NCBI RefSeq assembly: GCF_003984625.1
Contig: NZ_RWKH01000017.1
Coordinates: forward strand, 1-64,000
Source of the DNA: Variovorax sp. DXTD-1
GTDB lineage: Bacteria; Pseudomonadota; Gammaproteobacteria; Burkholderiales; Burkholderiaceae_C
DNA: 64,000 bases
Direction: 5' to 3'
How positions within the stretch are numbered: the first letter of the stretch is position 1; every line of letters begins with the position of its first letter. Shown in pieces: positions 50,743 through 60,419 of the stretch. Under the pieces are notes generated by a model. It did not search any database. It was not told the DNA's origin and was given only the letters and a program-made list of their open reading frames with translations. A program made the position numbers and the translations under genes.

Positions 50743-50760
50743 CTTCAAGTCGACTTGAGG
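50743..50760. promoter_or_regulatory. SoxR-box-like palindromic operator
   Basis: CTTCAAGTCGACTTGAGG contains a perfect 12-bp palindrome (CAAGTCGACTTG, 50746-50757) and matches the known SoxR-type box CCTCAAGTTAACTTGAGG at nearly every position of both half-sites. On the minus strand TTGACC (50759-50764) abuts it as a possible -35 hexamer for the methyltransferase operon. It lies 10 bp before the merR start, the usual MerR-family position. Confidence 0.65.
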
Positions 50761-50770
50761 TCAAGAGGTA

Positions 50771-51217
50771 ATGGCAGCAATTCATCTGGACATTGCCGAA
50801 GTGGCGCAGCAATCCGGCGTTCCCGCATCGACGCTGCGCTTCTACGAGGAAAAAGGCCTCATCGCCTCCACCGGGCGGCGCGGCCTGCGCCGCCTGTTCG
50901 GGGCCGGCGTGCTCGAGCGGCTGGCGCTCATCGCGGTGGGCCGCTCCGCGGGCTTCTCGCTTGAAGAGATAGGGCACATGTTCGCGCCCGGGGGAGTACC
51001 GCGCATCGACAGGCAGATGCTCGCAGCCAAGGCCGACGAGCTCGACAAGACCATCCGCAAGCTCACCGCCATGCGCGACGGCCTTCGCCACGCCGCCGCC
51101 TGCCCGGCGCCAAGCCACATGGAATGCCCGACCTTCCAACGCATCTTGCGGGCTGCACCACGCGCCGGCGGCCGAAAGGCTCCTACAGCACGACGGTCTC
51201 TCGACCGATGCAGCTGA
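50771..51217 (+). CDS. MerR-family transcriptional regulator
   Basis: A 148-residue regulator with the N-terminal MerR winged helix (AEVAQQSGVPASTLRFYEEKGLIAS, about 8-32), a second wing containing RRLFGAGVLERLALI, a dimerisation helix (about 80-110) and a Cys-containing tail (ACPAPSHMECPTF). Two Cys seven residues apart could sense metal or oxidant, but the SoxR CIGCGC cluster signature is absent. It is divergent from the methyltransferase/DUF2938 genes and sits beside the palindromic operator, so it probably controls both directions. Confidence 0.9.
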   Translation: MAAIHLDIAEVAQQSGVPASTLRFYEEKGLIASTGRRGLRRLFGAGVLERLALIAVGRSAGFSLEEIGHMFAPGGVPRIDRQMLAAKADELDKTIRKLTAMRDGLRHAAACPAPSHMECPTFQRILRAAPRAGGRKAPTARRSLDRCS

Positions 51218-51303
51218 AAATTTCCAGGTCGAAAGTTGCAACTCTGGGCATTGCAACATTCAACGCCGTCATCCCCAGAAATGCCGGCCGGAGACATCCT
51301 TCC

Positions 51304-51641
51304 ATGACAAGCGCCAACACGGTTATTTCTTCAGAGCGTGTCGAGGGAACCGCCGTGTACAACGCGGCCGGCGACAAACTCGGCACCATCGACGACCTCA
51401 TGATCGACAAGGTTTCAGGCCAGGTCCGCTACGCCGTGATGAGTTCGGCGGCTTCCTGGGCATGGGCACGGACCGCTATCCCATTCCGTGGCCCATGCTG
51501 AAGTACGACACCGCACAAGACGGCTACGTGGTGCCGCTGGACAAGGCGCAGCTCGAGGGCGCGCCCAGGTATGCGAGCGACCGCGTGCCGGACTACGACG
51601 ACGAATACAGCGGCACGGTGGACAAGTACTACGGGCTGTAG
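51304..51641 (+). pseudogene. PRC-barrel domain protein, interrupted by a one-base frameshift
   Basis: The frame from ATG51304 encodes a PRC-barrel N-terminus (TAVYNAAGDKLGTIDDLMID ... RYAVMSS) and then loses sense. The next frame, from about 51445, continues the family exactly (GGFLGMGTDRYPIPWPMLKYD ... DKYYGL, stop 51639-51641). Inserting one base near 51441-51446, where the codon for Phe is expected after VMS, restores about 112 residues. Either the gene is a pseudogene or the base was lost in sequencing. PRC-barrel proteins of this kind are soluble, often stress-related, and of unknown biochemical role. Confidence 0.8.
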
Positions 51642-51696
51642 GAGCTAGAGGGGTTCGGCGGGCGCACCGCCGAACCAGGGGCGACAGGGAGGCCCC

Positions 51697-52086
51697 TCAA
51701 TCGACCTTCGAGGCCTTGAAGTAAGGCTGCGAGGATTCCATGAACGCATGGTGCAGGCGTGCAAGCTCGCGCGCGAGTTGCTGCGCCTGCAAGCGGCCTT
51801 GCTCCGAGCCCGCCTTCATCTCGCGAACGGCGGCTTCGAAACGAACGGTCGCGTCTTTCCACTCGTCGTAGCATGCAAGGAACTCGTCCCAGTCCAGGGC
51901 ATTCTCTGCCCGGGGCCCTTGCAGCGGTGTTTCTCCGCGCGCGGCCTGGAGCTCCCACGGACTTGCCTCGACGTTCGGCCCCTCGGTGAATTCGTCGGCA
52001 GCCTTTTTCAGGTCTGCGGGCGATGGTGCGGGATGACCCCGGTCGTGAGATGCGCTCTTGTCGGCAGGTTGGTTGAGTTGAGCCAT
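51697..52086 (-). CDS. Small acidic helical protein of unknown function
   Basis: A 129-residue protein with a disordered Pro/Ser-rich N-terminal third and a predicted helical C-terminal two thirds (WDEFLACYDEWKDATVRFEAAVREM, then LARELARLHHAFMESS). Start ATG52086 follows a GGAGA signal at 8 bases; an ATG 24 bases upstream lacks it. There is no signal peptide or known motif. It stands alone on the minus strand, near the stress-type PRC-barrel gene. Confidence 0.7.
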   Translation of the reverse strand: MAQLNQPADKSASHDRGHPAPSPADLKKAADEFTEGPNVEASPWELQAARGETPLQGPRAENALDWDEFLACYDEWKDATVRFEAAVREMKAGSEQGRLQAQQLARELARLHHAFMESSQPYFKASKVD

Positions 52087-52099
52087 GGAACTCTCCTGA

Positions 52100-53146
<1,047 letters not shown>

Positions 53147-53265
53147 ACAAGACGCCCGTCGCAAAAACTGCCAGACCCAACGACGGAGGTTAGGTTCTCC
53201 ATCCTTGGCCGCCGGCCCGGAATGACGAGCTCTTATATCTCAAGGTCGCGGGTGAGTCATCGCTC

Positions 53266-53343
53266 TCAAAAGACCCCGAATACCTTCAACAAGATGATGA
53301 CGCCAATGGGCACGCCGCATAGCCAAAGGATGATGCTTTTCAT
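53266..53343 (-). CDS. 25-residue hydrophobic peptide
   Basis: A short gene reading M-K-S-I-I-L-W-L-C-G-V-P-I-G and then V-I-I-L-L-K-V-F-G-V-F before a TGA stop at 53266-53268. A GAGG motif lies about 8 bases before the ATG. The product would be a single transmembrane helix with a Lys near each side. Similar tiny proteins occur in related genomes next to unrelated genes, and their role is unknown. The rest of the 53147-53503 gap shows only the hairpin listed next. Confidence 0.6.
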   Translation of the reverse strand: MKSIILWLCGVPIGVIILLKVFGVF

Positions 53344-53437
53344 TTAACTGCCTCGGTGGTGGACACGCTGTCACGGTAGCCAGCGTCACCTCGGTCGGCG
53401 AAGGGAAAAAACGACCTTTGCAGTAGGAAAACGTCCG

Positions 53438-53455
53438 CGCCGGTAATCTCCGGCG
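53438..53455 (-). terminator. Candidate terminator of the trehalose operon
   Basis: CGCCGG (53438-53443) pairs with CCGGCG (53450-53455) around TAATCT. Read on the minus strand, about 50 bp after the malQ-treY stop, the stem is followed within eight bases by TTTT, consistent with weak intrinsic termination of the leftward operon. Confidence 0.35.
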
Positions 53456-53503
53456 GTTTGCGCCGGGATAGGGCAGATGCTTCGCCCGGATGTGTCGAGC
53501 GAG

Positions 53504-56500
53504 TCACGCCGATGGTTCCGCGATTTGGATGAAGGCGGCCCACGGCATCCAACAAAACGCCCCTTCGAGTGGAACGACATTGCCGTTCGCTACGAGCGCT
53601 TCCCCAGTCAGGACATTCGTTAGCCCCGCACTTCCAAGCCCATCAGGCAGCACCACCCTGGTCCCCCGCCAGGCATCCACGTCAGGAAGCGCCGGCGTAC
53701 CCCCATCCGCCTCACTCCGCGCAACCCCAGCAAAAAACCGCCCCGCCATCACCACCAGCGTCCGCCCTTCATGCCTCCGCGCAAAGGCCACCACATGCCG
53801 AGCCAACGGCCCTTCAACCGCGAGCCCTTCATAGCTGCCGCCGCGAAAAAGCTCCGCATGCTCGCGTCGCAGCGACAACATCCGCCAGATGAACCAGAGC
53901 TTCGCGCTCCCATCGTGCGGCGCCTCGGCGAGCGACTGCACCCGCGCCGGCAGATCGGCTTCGCCGACCATTGCCTGAAGCTGATCGAGCCGCTGGCTGC
54001 GCAGTTCATAGTCCACCGGCCGCCGGTTGTCCGGGTCGACCAGACTCAGGTCGATGAGCTCACTGCCCTGATACAGATCGGGCACGCCCGGCGAGGCGTA
54101 CTTCAGCAGCGTCAGCGTCAGGCCGTTCCACGCGCCGAACCATGAAAGGCGATCGGCCATGCGCTGGATGTCGGCAAGGCAGCCGCCTTGCGAACGATCG
54201 GACAGAATCTTTCGTACCAAGGCTTCCAGCGCCTCTTCGTACTGCGCGTCGGGCTGGGTCCAGCGCGTGTGCGACTTGGATTCGCGCGCGGCCTTCTGCA
54301 TGTACTGCAGCACGCGCTGTTCATACGCAGGCGCGGCTTCGGCGCTGAGTCCGCCGAAGGGCAAGGTACCGAGCAGGGTCTGGTAGAGCAGGTACTCATC
54401 CGCGCGTGAAGGCGCAGCAGCCTCTTCCTCGCCACGGCAGAGCGCATGCCAGCGCGCGAGCGCTTCGCGCCACTCGCCCGGCATTTCCGAAAGCACATCG
54501 ATGCGGTTGCGCACGTCTTCCGATCGCTTGTTGTCATGCGTGGAAGTGGCGAGCATGGTGTGCGGCCAGTGCCGCGCGCGGTCGGCGCTGAGCGCATGAA
54601 ACTCGTCCACATCGAAGCCGAACTGGTCTGGCTCGCCGCCGACCTCGTTCAGCGCGCTGAGCGGAAAGTAGCGGTAGAACGCGGTGTCTTCCACGCCCTT
54701 GGCCGCGACGGGCGCGCTGAACTGCTGAAAGCGCACCGCGAACCGGCGCACGCGCTCGGCCAGCGCCGGGGTCGCATGCTCGGCGGCCTCTCCGCGCAGG
54801 GAGCGGCGCACGAAGGCGAAGATGGAACGGTCGGCATCCAGGCTCTGGCGTTCGGCCGCGTCGGTGGCTGCATCGATGAAATGCGCGTCTTGCGCCGAAG
54901 GCGCATCGACGATGTAGGTGCGGTAGACCGTCATGCAGGCCGCCACGCCGGCCAGCGCGCGGCGCAGCGCGTTGAGCGTGTAGTCGCGCGTGGTGCGGTC
55001 GGCACGCGCAATGCGCAGCAGCTCGGTGGAGAGCACGTTCAGTTCTGAAGCGAGCGCGCTGCGCATCACTTCATGCTTGCCTGCGCGGGCCACGGCATCG
55101 AAGTCTTGCTCATCGCCGGTGAAGCGGTGCCAGGTTTGCCGCAACGCATCGGCTGCGGCGGTGTCCACCAGCACGCCGTTGGCCACGTTGGCAAAACGGT
55201 AGCCGGTAGTGCCGTGCACGTGCCATTCAACGGGCACTTCTTCTTCGGAGGCGGCGATTTTCTCGGCGACAACGTACAGCGGGCGCTGAGGCCTGCCGTC
55301 GGGCCCTGGGGCCGGCAGCACGATGCCCGCGCGGCGCGCATAGCCTTCCTGCAGTTGCCTGAAGTAGCGCGCGGGGTCGTACAAGCCATCGGGGTGGTCG
55401 ATGCGCAGGCCGTCCACCACGCCGGCCGCGGCCAGGTCCAGCGCAAAGGATTGCGTGGCCTCGAAGACTTCGTCGCGCTCCATGCGCACCGCCGCCAGGT
55501 CGTTGATGTCGAAGAAGCGCCGGTAGTTGATTTCGTCCGCCGCCACGCGCCAGTACGCGAGCCGATAGGCCTGCACCTCGATGAGCCTATGCAGCTCGTC
55601 GCGCGCGTTGTCCGATGCCAGGTTCAGTTCGGCCACGGCCGCAAGCACGGCGCGCGCCAGCGCGGGATGCGCCTGCACCAGTTGCGCGAGGCGTGCCTTG
55701 AACAGCTCCTTGTCGCGCACACGCTCGGTGCGCTCTGAAGGCGCGTGCGCATGACGGCCCGGCAGGTGGCCGAAGGCGGTCGAGAGACTGGCCAGTTCCG
55801 CCGCAAGCGCCGGGTCCTTCAGGTGCGGCAGCGCACGCCCCAGCACCACGGGATAGCTTTCGGGCGCAAGCGGAAACCGGTGCTCGAAATAGCGCAGCGC
55901 AAAGCTGCCCTGCGTCGCTTCGAAATGCAGCACCAGCTCACCGCTGGAGAGCACCTCTCCGTAGTGACCGCCGAGCACTGGCAGCAGCACCTTGCCGGTC
56001 AGCTCTTGGTTGAGCGGCTGCCAGTCGATGTCGAAATACTGCGCGAAGAGCGAGGCCGGGCCGTTCTCCAGCACGTCCATCCACCAGGCGTTGTCGGCAC
56101 CGAGCACGCCCATGTGGTTGGGCACCATGTCGAGCAGCTGCCCCAGGCCGTTGGCCTGCAGCGCCTCGACAAAGCGCGCGAAGCCTTCGGCGCCGCCAAG
56201 CTCGGGGTTGATCTCCGCATGAGCCACCACGTCATAGCCGTGGGTGCTGCCCGCGCGGGCCCGCTGGATGGGCGAGCAGTACACATGGCTCACGCCGAGC
56301 TGCGCCAAGTAAGGCAGCACGCGAATGGCATCGTCGAAGCTGAAGCCCTTGTGGAACTGCAGGCGGTAGGTGGCCCGCGGCACACGCGCCTGCAGCAGCG
56401 GCGCCGGCTCTGCGCTTGCGCTGCGGCGAGGCCTTGCCGCGCGCAGATGCCCGGCAAGGCCCCGCATGGCGTCGCTCGCGGCCAATGCCTCCACCGTCGC

Positions 56501-58570
56501 AGCGAGCTTGCGCCGCCAGTTCGGATGCGTGTCGACCGTGCCGGGCATGTTGGCCTGGTCCACTTCGCCGGCCACGTCTTCCAGCTGGAACACCATCAGC
56601 GCCGACGGCGCAGCGGCCAGAAACGCGTGGACCGCCTGCATCGTCCGTGGCGAGGGCGTTGCCAACGCCAGTGCCTGCGCGGCTTCGTCGTGCGACAGCA
56701 GCCCCGCCTCGCGCACCGCCAGCATCAGCCGGATTCGCTCCTGCGCCCGATCGAGCAGTTGCCGGTCGAACAGTCCGGGGTCCGGAAAAAGGCCCAGCGC
56801 CAGCCTGAGCCGGAGGTCATGTCCCGACCACCAGCCCGCGAGCGTGGCAAGGTCGTGCGTGCTGATGGCCACCAGTGCCGCCGGTGGATATGCCGCGGGC
56901 GGCGTGAAACCGCCGCCCTGCTGCTTTTCGAAGTAAAGGAGCCGGTAAGAGAGCACATCGGCCCGCGCGAGCGCATCGCGCATCGCGTCTTCGACCGTGC
57001 CCAGGTCTTCGCCCACGACCATGCAGCGATGGCGATGGCTTTCCACAGCCACGATGGCGAGCATCTCGTCGACCGCATAGCGCACGTACGCGCCGTCGTG
57101 CGCGGTGCGGCCCGGTGGAATCCAGAACAGGCGCATCAGCCCCATGACGTGGTCGATGCGCAGCGCGCCCGCGTGGCGCATGTTCTCGCGCAGCATCTGC
57201 ACGAACGGCTGGTAGTGGTTGGCGCGCAGGCGGTCCGGCCGCAGCGGCGGCAGGCCCCAGTTCTGCCCGGCCGGGTTGAACTCGTCCGGCGGCGCACCGA
57301 TGCTGGCTCCCACCGCAAAGCAATGCTGCGCGCCCCATGCGTCGGAGCCGCCGCGGTCTACTGAAACGGCAAGGTCCAGGTACAGGCCGATGCCCATGCC
57401 CAGCGCCTCGCAACGCGCACCCGCGCGTGCAAGCTGGCGCTCAGCCAACCACTGCAGGTATTGGTGATACTGCAGGCGGTCGGCATGCCGGGCCGCAAAC
57501 TCTTGCACCGCGGGCGAGTCGATGTCGCGGTAGGCCTCGGGCCACATGAGCCAACCCCAGCATTGCGGGTCTTCCGCCGCAAAGTGGGCCTGCAGCGCCT
57601 CGAAGAGCGCGTGGCGACGGAGCGGTTCGCCCTGCTCGGCAACGAAGTCGAGGAAGGCTTCGCCGGCTGCGTCCGGGCCACCCGTGCGCAAAAGATGGTG
57701 CGTTCTGAAGTGCTCGAAAAGCAGTTCGAGCACTTCGAACTTGGCAGCGGCCACGCCGGCATGGTCCACCAGCGGTAACTCGCGCAGTGCGGCCAGCTTC
57801 GCCTGGAACTCGGGCGATTCCACGCGGCGGCGCGCGGGCTCGCACGCGGCAAAGTCGTCCACCGCCTCGACATCGATGTACAGCACGTTGAGCCGCTGCC
57901 GCGACGAAGGGCTGTAGGGGCTCGCGCGCTGCGGGTCCGTAGGGAACAGCGCATGCAGCGGGTTCAGCCCGACCACGTCGGCGCCCTGCCCGGCCATGCT
58001 GTCGATCAGCGCGTCCAGGTCGCCGAAGTCGCCGATGCCCCAGTTGCGCGGCGATCGCAGTGCATACAGCTGCACCGCCGGCCCCCACACACGGCCACCG
58101 TCGCGCGCAGCGGGAGGCCGGTAGCAGCGCCCGGGCGACGCGACGACCATGGTCTCGCCGTCCAGGCCGTCGATTCGCAGCCAGTGGTAGCCGGGCGCGA
58201 GCGGTTCCGCCAGGTGCAGGATGCCGCCGCCATCGTGCAGCGCGTGCGCATCGGCTTCGCCATCGCGCAGGCGGCCTTCTTCATCGCGCAAGTGCCAGCG
58301 AAGCTTGCCGGCAAGATGGCCTTGCCGCGGCAGGTGCACGCTCCAGTGCGGCGCGTGCGCTGCGACAACGAGAACGGGCGGCATGGCCGGCTCGGCCACA
58401 TCGCCCGGTGCGGCACCCGCCTGCACACCAAACTCGGCCAGCAATGCGGCAAGGTTCTCGGGCGCGGCGTGGCGCTGCGTTCCAAAAGCGTCGAAATAGG
58501 TGGCGGAGATGCCGTAGTGCCTGCAAAGGCGTTCCAGCACATCGGCGGACCATTGGCTCGAATCAACCAC
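53504..58570 (-). CDS. treY: 4-alpha-glucanotransferase / maltooligosyltrehalose synthase fusion (MalQ-TreY)
   Basis: A 1688-residue bifunctional enzyme. Residues about 1-715 form a GH77 amylomaltase (LRIDHVMGLMRLFWIP about 470, VGEDLGTV about 517, STHDLATLAGWW about 569), which reshuffles maltodextrins. From about residue 733 (ATYRLQFHKGFSF) a GH13 maltooligosyltrehalose synthase follows (DMVPNHMG, GLRIDHPDGLYDP about 1053, VAEKI), which turns the reducing end into a trehalosyl unit. The start is GTG 58570, overlapping the treZ stop by 8 bases; the frame is open further upstream only within treZ. It is the last gene of the operon. Fusion of these two activities is uncommon. Confidence 0.9.
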   Translation of the reverse strand: MVDSSQWSADVLERLCRHYGISATYFDAFGTQRHAAPENLAALLAEFGVQAGAAPGDVAEPAMPPVLVVAAHAPHWSVHLPRQGHLAGKLRWHLRDEEGRLRDGEADAHALHDGGGILHLAEPLAPGYHWLRIDGLDGETMVVASPGRCYRPPAARDGGRVWGPAVQLYALRSPRNWGIGDFGDLDALIDSMAGQGADVVGLNPLHALFPTDPQRASPYSPSSRQRLNVLYIDVEAVDDFAACEPARRRVESPEFQAKLAALRELPLVDHAGVAAAKFEVLELLFEHFRTHHLLRTGGPDAAGEAFLDFVAEQGEPLRRHALFEALQAHFAAEDPQCWGWLMWPEAYRDIDSPAVQEFAARHADRLQYHQYLQWLAERQLARAGARCEALGMGIGLYLDLAVSVDRGGSDAWGAQHCFAVGASIGAPPDEFNPAGQNWGLPPLRPDRLRANHYQPFVQMLRENMRHAGALRIDHVMGLMRLFWIPPGRTAHDGAYVRYAVDEMLAIVAVESHRHRCMVVGEDLGTVEDAMRDALARADVLSYRLLYFEKQQGGGFTPPAAYPPAALVAISTHDLATLAGWWSGHDLRLRLALGLFPDPGLFDRQLLDRAQERIRLMLAVREAGLLSHDEAAQALALATPSPRTMQAVHAFLAAAPSALMVFQLEDVAGEVDQANMPGTVDTHPNWRRKLAATVEALAASDAMRGLAGHLRAARPRRSASAEPAPLLQARVPRATYRLQFHKGFSFDDAIRVLPYLAQLGVSHVYCSPIQRARAGSTHGYDVVAHAEINPELGGAEGFARFVEALQANGLGQLLDMVPNHMGVLGADNAWWMDVLENGPASLFAQYFDIDWQPLNQELTGKVLLPVLGGHYGEVLSSGELVLHFEATQGSFALRYFEHRFPLAPESYPVVLGRALPHLKDPALAAELASLSTAFGHLPGRHAHAPSERTERVRDKELFKARLAQLVQAHPALARAVLAAVAELNLASDNARDELHRLIEVQAYRLAYWRVAADEINYRRFFDINDLAAVRMERDEVFEATQSFALDLAAAGVVDGLRIDHPDGLYDPARYFRQLQEGYARRAGIVLPAPGPDGRPQRPLYVVAEKIAASEEEVPVEWHVHGTTGYRFANVANGVLVDTAAADALRQTWHRFTGDEQDFDAVARAGKHEVMRSALASELNVLSTELLRIARADRTTRDYTLNALRRALAGVAACMTVYRTYIVDAPSAQDAHFIDAATDAAERQSLDADRSIFAFVRRSLRGEAAEHATPALAERVRRFAVRFQQFSAPVAAKGVEDTAFYRYFPLSALNEVGGEPDQFGFDVDEFHALSADRARHWPHTMLATSTHDNKRSEDVRNRIDVLSEMPGEWREALARWHALCRGEEEAAAPSRADEYLLYQTLLGTLPFGGLSAEAAPAYEQRVLQYMQKAARESKSHTRWTQPDAQYEEALEALVRKILSDRSQGGCLADIQRMADRLSWFGAWNGLTLTLLKYASPGVPDLYQGSELIDLSLVDPDNRRPVDYELRSQRLDQLQAMVGEADLPARVQSLAEAPHDGSAKLWFIWRMLSLRREHAELFRGGSYEGLAVEGPLARHVVAFARRHEGRTLVVMAGRFFAGVARSEADGGTPALPDVDAWRGTRVVLPDGLGSAGLTNVLTGEALVANGNVVPLEGAFCWMPWAAFIQIAEPSA

Positions 58571-60419
58571 CGGACACGTCCTCCAGCGTCGCGTGCACCG
58601 CGCCGCGCTGCAGCCGCAGGCCCGCCGCATCCGCGGCGGCCCCTGAGCTGTAGACCACCGCACCAGGCGGCACCGCGGAATGCGTGGCGGCTTGCATACC
58701 GAAGTTGGCCAGGAGATGAAGGCGCCTGGCCGGCTCGCCGGCCACGGTGCTCGCCAGCTCCCACTGCACCTGCACCAAGCCGTTTTCGCAGCGATGGCTT
58801 CCGGCGTGGCGGGCACCGGCCAGGTGCGGAACCAGCATGCGGTGGCGCGCCTCGAGCAGCTGCTGCATTTCGCACAGCCGTGCAAAGTGCGGTTGCGTGC
58901 CGCGCTCGCGCCACCGGAGCTTCGAGGCGGTAAAGGTCTCTTCGGCGTTCGGGTCTGGAATGCGGGCGCGCGCCGCTTCGTCGGCAAACGCGGCAAAGCC
59001 GCCGAATTCCGAGCGCCTCCCCTCCGCCACTGCGGAAGCCAGCTCCGGACCGAAATCGCAGAAGTACAAGAACGGCGACGAGGCCGCGAATTCATCGCCC
59101 ATGAAGAGCATGGGCACATGCGGCGACAGAAGCACGCAGGCAAACGCCGCGCGTACCAGCGCCGGATCGCCCATCGCATGGATGCGCTCGCCGAAGGCCC
59201 GGTTGCCGACCTGGTCGTGGGTCTGCAGGTAGGACACGAAAGCGGTCGAGGGCAACTGCGTGCTGGGTTCGCCGCGCAGCTCGCCGCCGCGGAAGGCCGA
59301 TGGCTGGCCCTGGTAGATGAAGCCTTCGGCCAGCGCGCGCGCAAGGCAGCCCGCGGGATCGTCGGCATAGTCCGCGTAGTAGCCGTCGCGCTCGCCGGTC
59401 GTCAGCACATGCGCCGCATGGTGAAGGTCGTCGTTCCATTGCGCGGTGCCCGCCACCGGCAGGCCGGCGCTGTCGCGCGCCAGCAGCGAGGCCAGGTTGG
59501 CGTCGTTCTCCAGCACCAGGTGCACATGCCTCTCGCGCGCCGGGCCGGTGTTCAGCGCCTCGCGGATTTCATGAACGATGTGCTTTTCGGACGAATCGCG
59601 AATGGCGTGGATCGCATCCATGCGCAGGCCGTCGATGTGGAACTCTTCCACCCAGTACAAGGCGTTGTGGATGAAGAAGTCGCGCACCGTGCGCGACTGC
59701 TCGCCGTCGAAGTTGATAGCAGCACCCCACGGCGTGCGCTCCGCCGCGTTGAAGAACTCGGGGCAGCACGCATGCAGGTAGTTGCCTTCGGGCCCGAAGT
59801 GGTTGTAGACCACGTCGACCAGCACCATGAGGCCCAGCCCGTGCGCGGCATTGACCAGCGCCTTGAGATCGTCCGGCGTTCCGTAGCTAGCGTCCGGCGC
59901 AAACTGCAGCACGCCGTCATAACCCCAGTTGCGCGCACCCGGAAAATCCGCCAGCGGCATGAGCTCGATGGCAGTGATGCCCAGTTCCGCAAGCTCACCG
60001 AGTCGCTCGCGCGCAGCCTCGAAGGTGCCATCTTCCGTAAAGGTACCCACGTGCAGTTCGTAGACCACCGCCTCGTGCCAGGGGCGCCCGCGCCAGTCGG
60101 TGTCGGTCCATTCGAAGCGATGCGGGTCGACGATGCGGCTGGGGCCATGAACGTCGTCCGGGTTGTAGCGCGAGGCCGGGTCGGGAATGGTGGTTCCATC
60201 CGCCAGCCGGTAGGCGTAGCTATCCCCATGGCGCGCATCCGGCAGCGTCAGGCGGTGCCATCCATCCTCGCTGCGCGGCATCGCGTGCGAAGAGTCTGCA
60301 CCTCCGGCAGGCGTGTGCACCAGCGTGATGCCGTCCGCGGAAGGAGCCCAAAGTGCAAAGTCGACGCCGCGGTCGCTATTGACGGTAGCCCCGAAGGGCA
60401 TGCGATGAGCGCGCTTCAT
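58563..60419 (-). CDS. treZ: Maltooligosyltrehalose trehalohydrolase
   Basis: Releases trehalose from maltooligosyltrehalose; 618 residues. An N-terminal beta domain (about 8-95, VDFALWAPSADGITLV) precedes the GH13 barrel with VYELHVGTFTEDGTF, DVVYNHFGPEGNYL, catalytic Asp about 265 (GLRMDAIHAI), Glu about 301 (LVLENDAN) and LQTHDQVGNR. The start overlaps the glgX stop (ATGA, 60416-60419) and the end overlaps the start of the MalQ-TreY gene, so the three are translationally chained. Confidence 0.93.
   Translation of the reverse strand: MKRAHRMPFGATVNSDRGVDFALWAPSADGITLVHTPAGGADSSHAMPRSEDGWHRLTLPDARHGDSYAYRLADGTTIPDPASRYNPDDVHGPSRIVDPHRFEWTDTDWRGRPWHEAVVYELHVGTFTEDGTFEAARERLGELAELGITAIELMPLADFPGARNWGYDGVLQFAPDASYGTPDDLKALVNAAHGLGLMVLVDVVYNHFGPEGNYLHACCPEFFNAAERTPWGAAINFDGEQSRTVRDFFIHNALYWVEEFHIDGLRMDAIHAIRDSSEKHIVHEIREALNTGPARERHVHLVLENDANLASLLARDSAGLPVAGTAQWNDDLHHAAHVLTTGERDGYYADYADDPAGCLARALAEGFIYQGQPSAFRGGELRGEPSTQLPSTAFVSYLQTHDQVGNRAFGERIHAMGDPALVRAAFACVLLSPHVPMLFMGDEFAASSPFLYFCDFGPELASAVAEGRRSEFGGFAAFADEAARARIPDPNAEETFTASKLRWRERGTQPHFARLCEMQQLLEARHRMLVPHLAGARHAGSHRCENGLVQVQWELASTVAGEPARRLHLLANFGMQAATHSAVPPGAVVYSSGAAADAAGLRLQRGAVHATLEDVSGG

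Noticed and set aside
58571..59368. Upstream extension of the MalQ-TreY frame
   Set aside because: The added 266 residues lie wholly within treZ in another frame and lack any GH77 similarity, so the GTG at 58570 was used instead.
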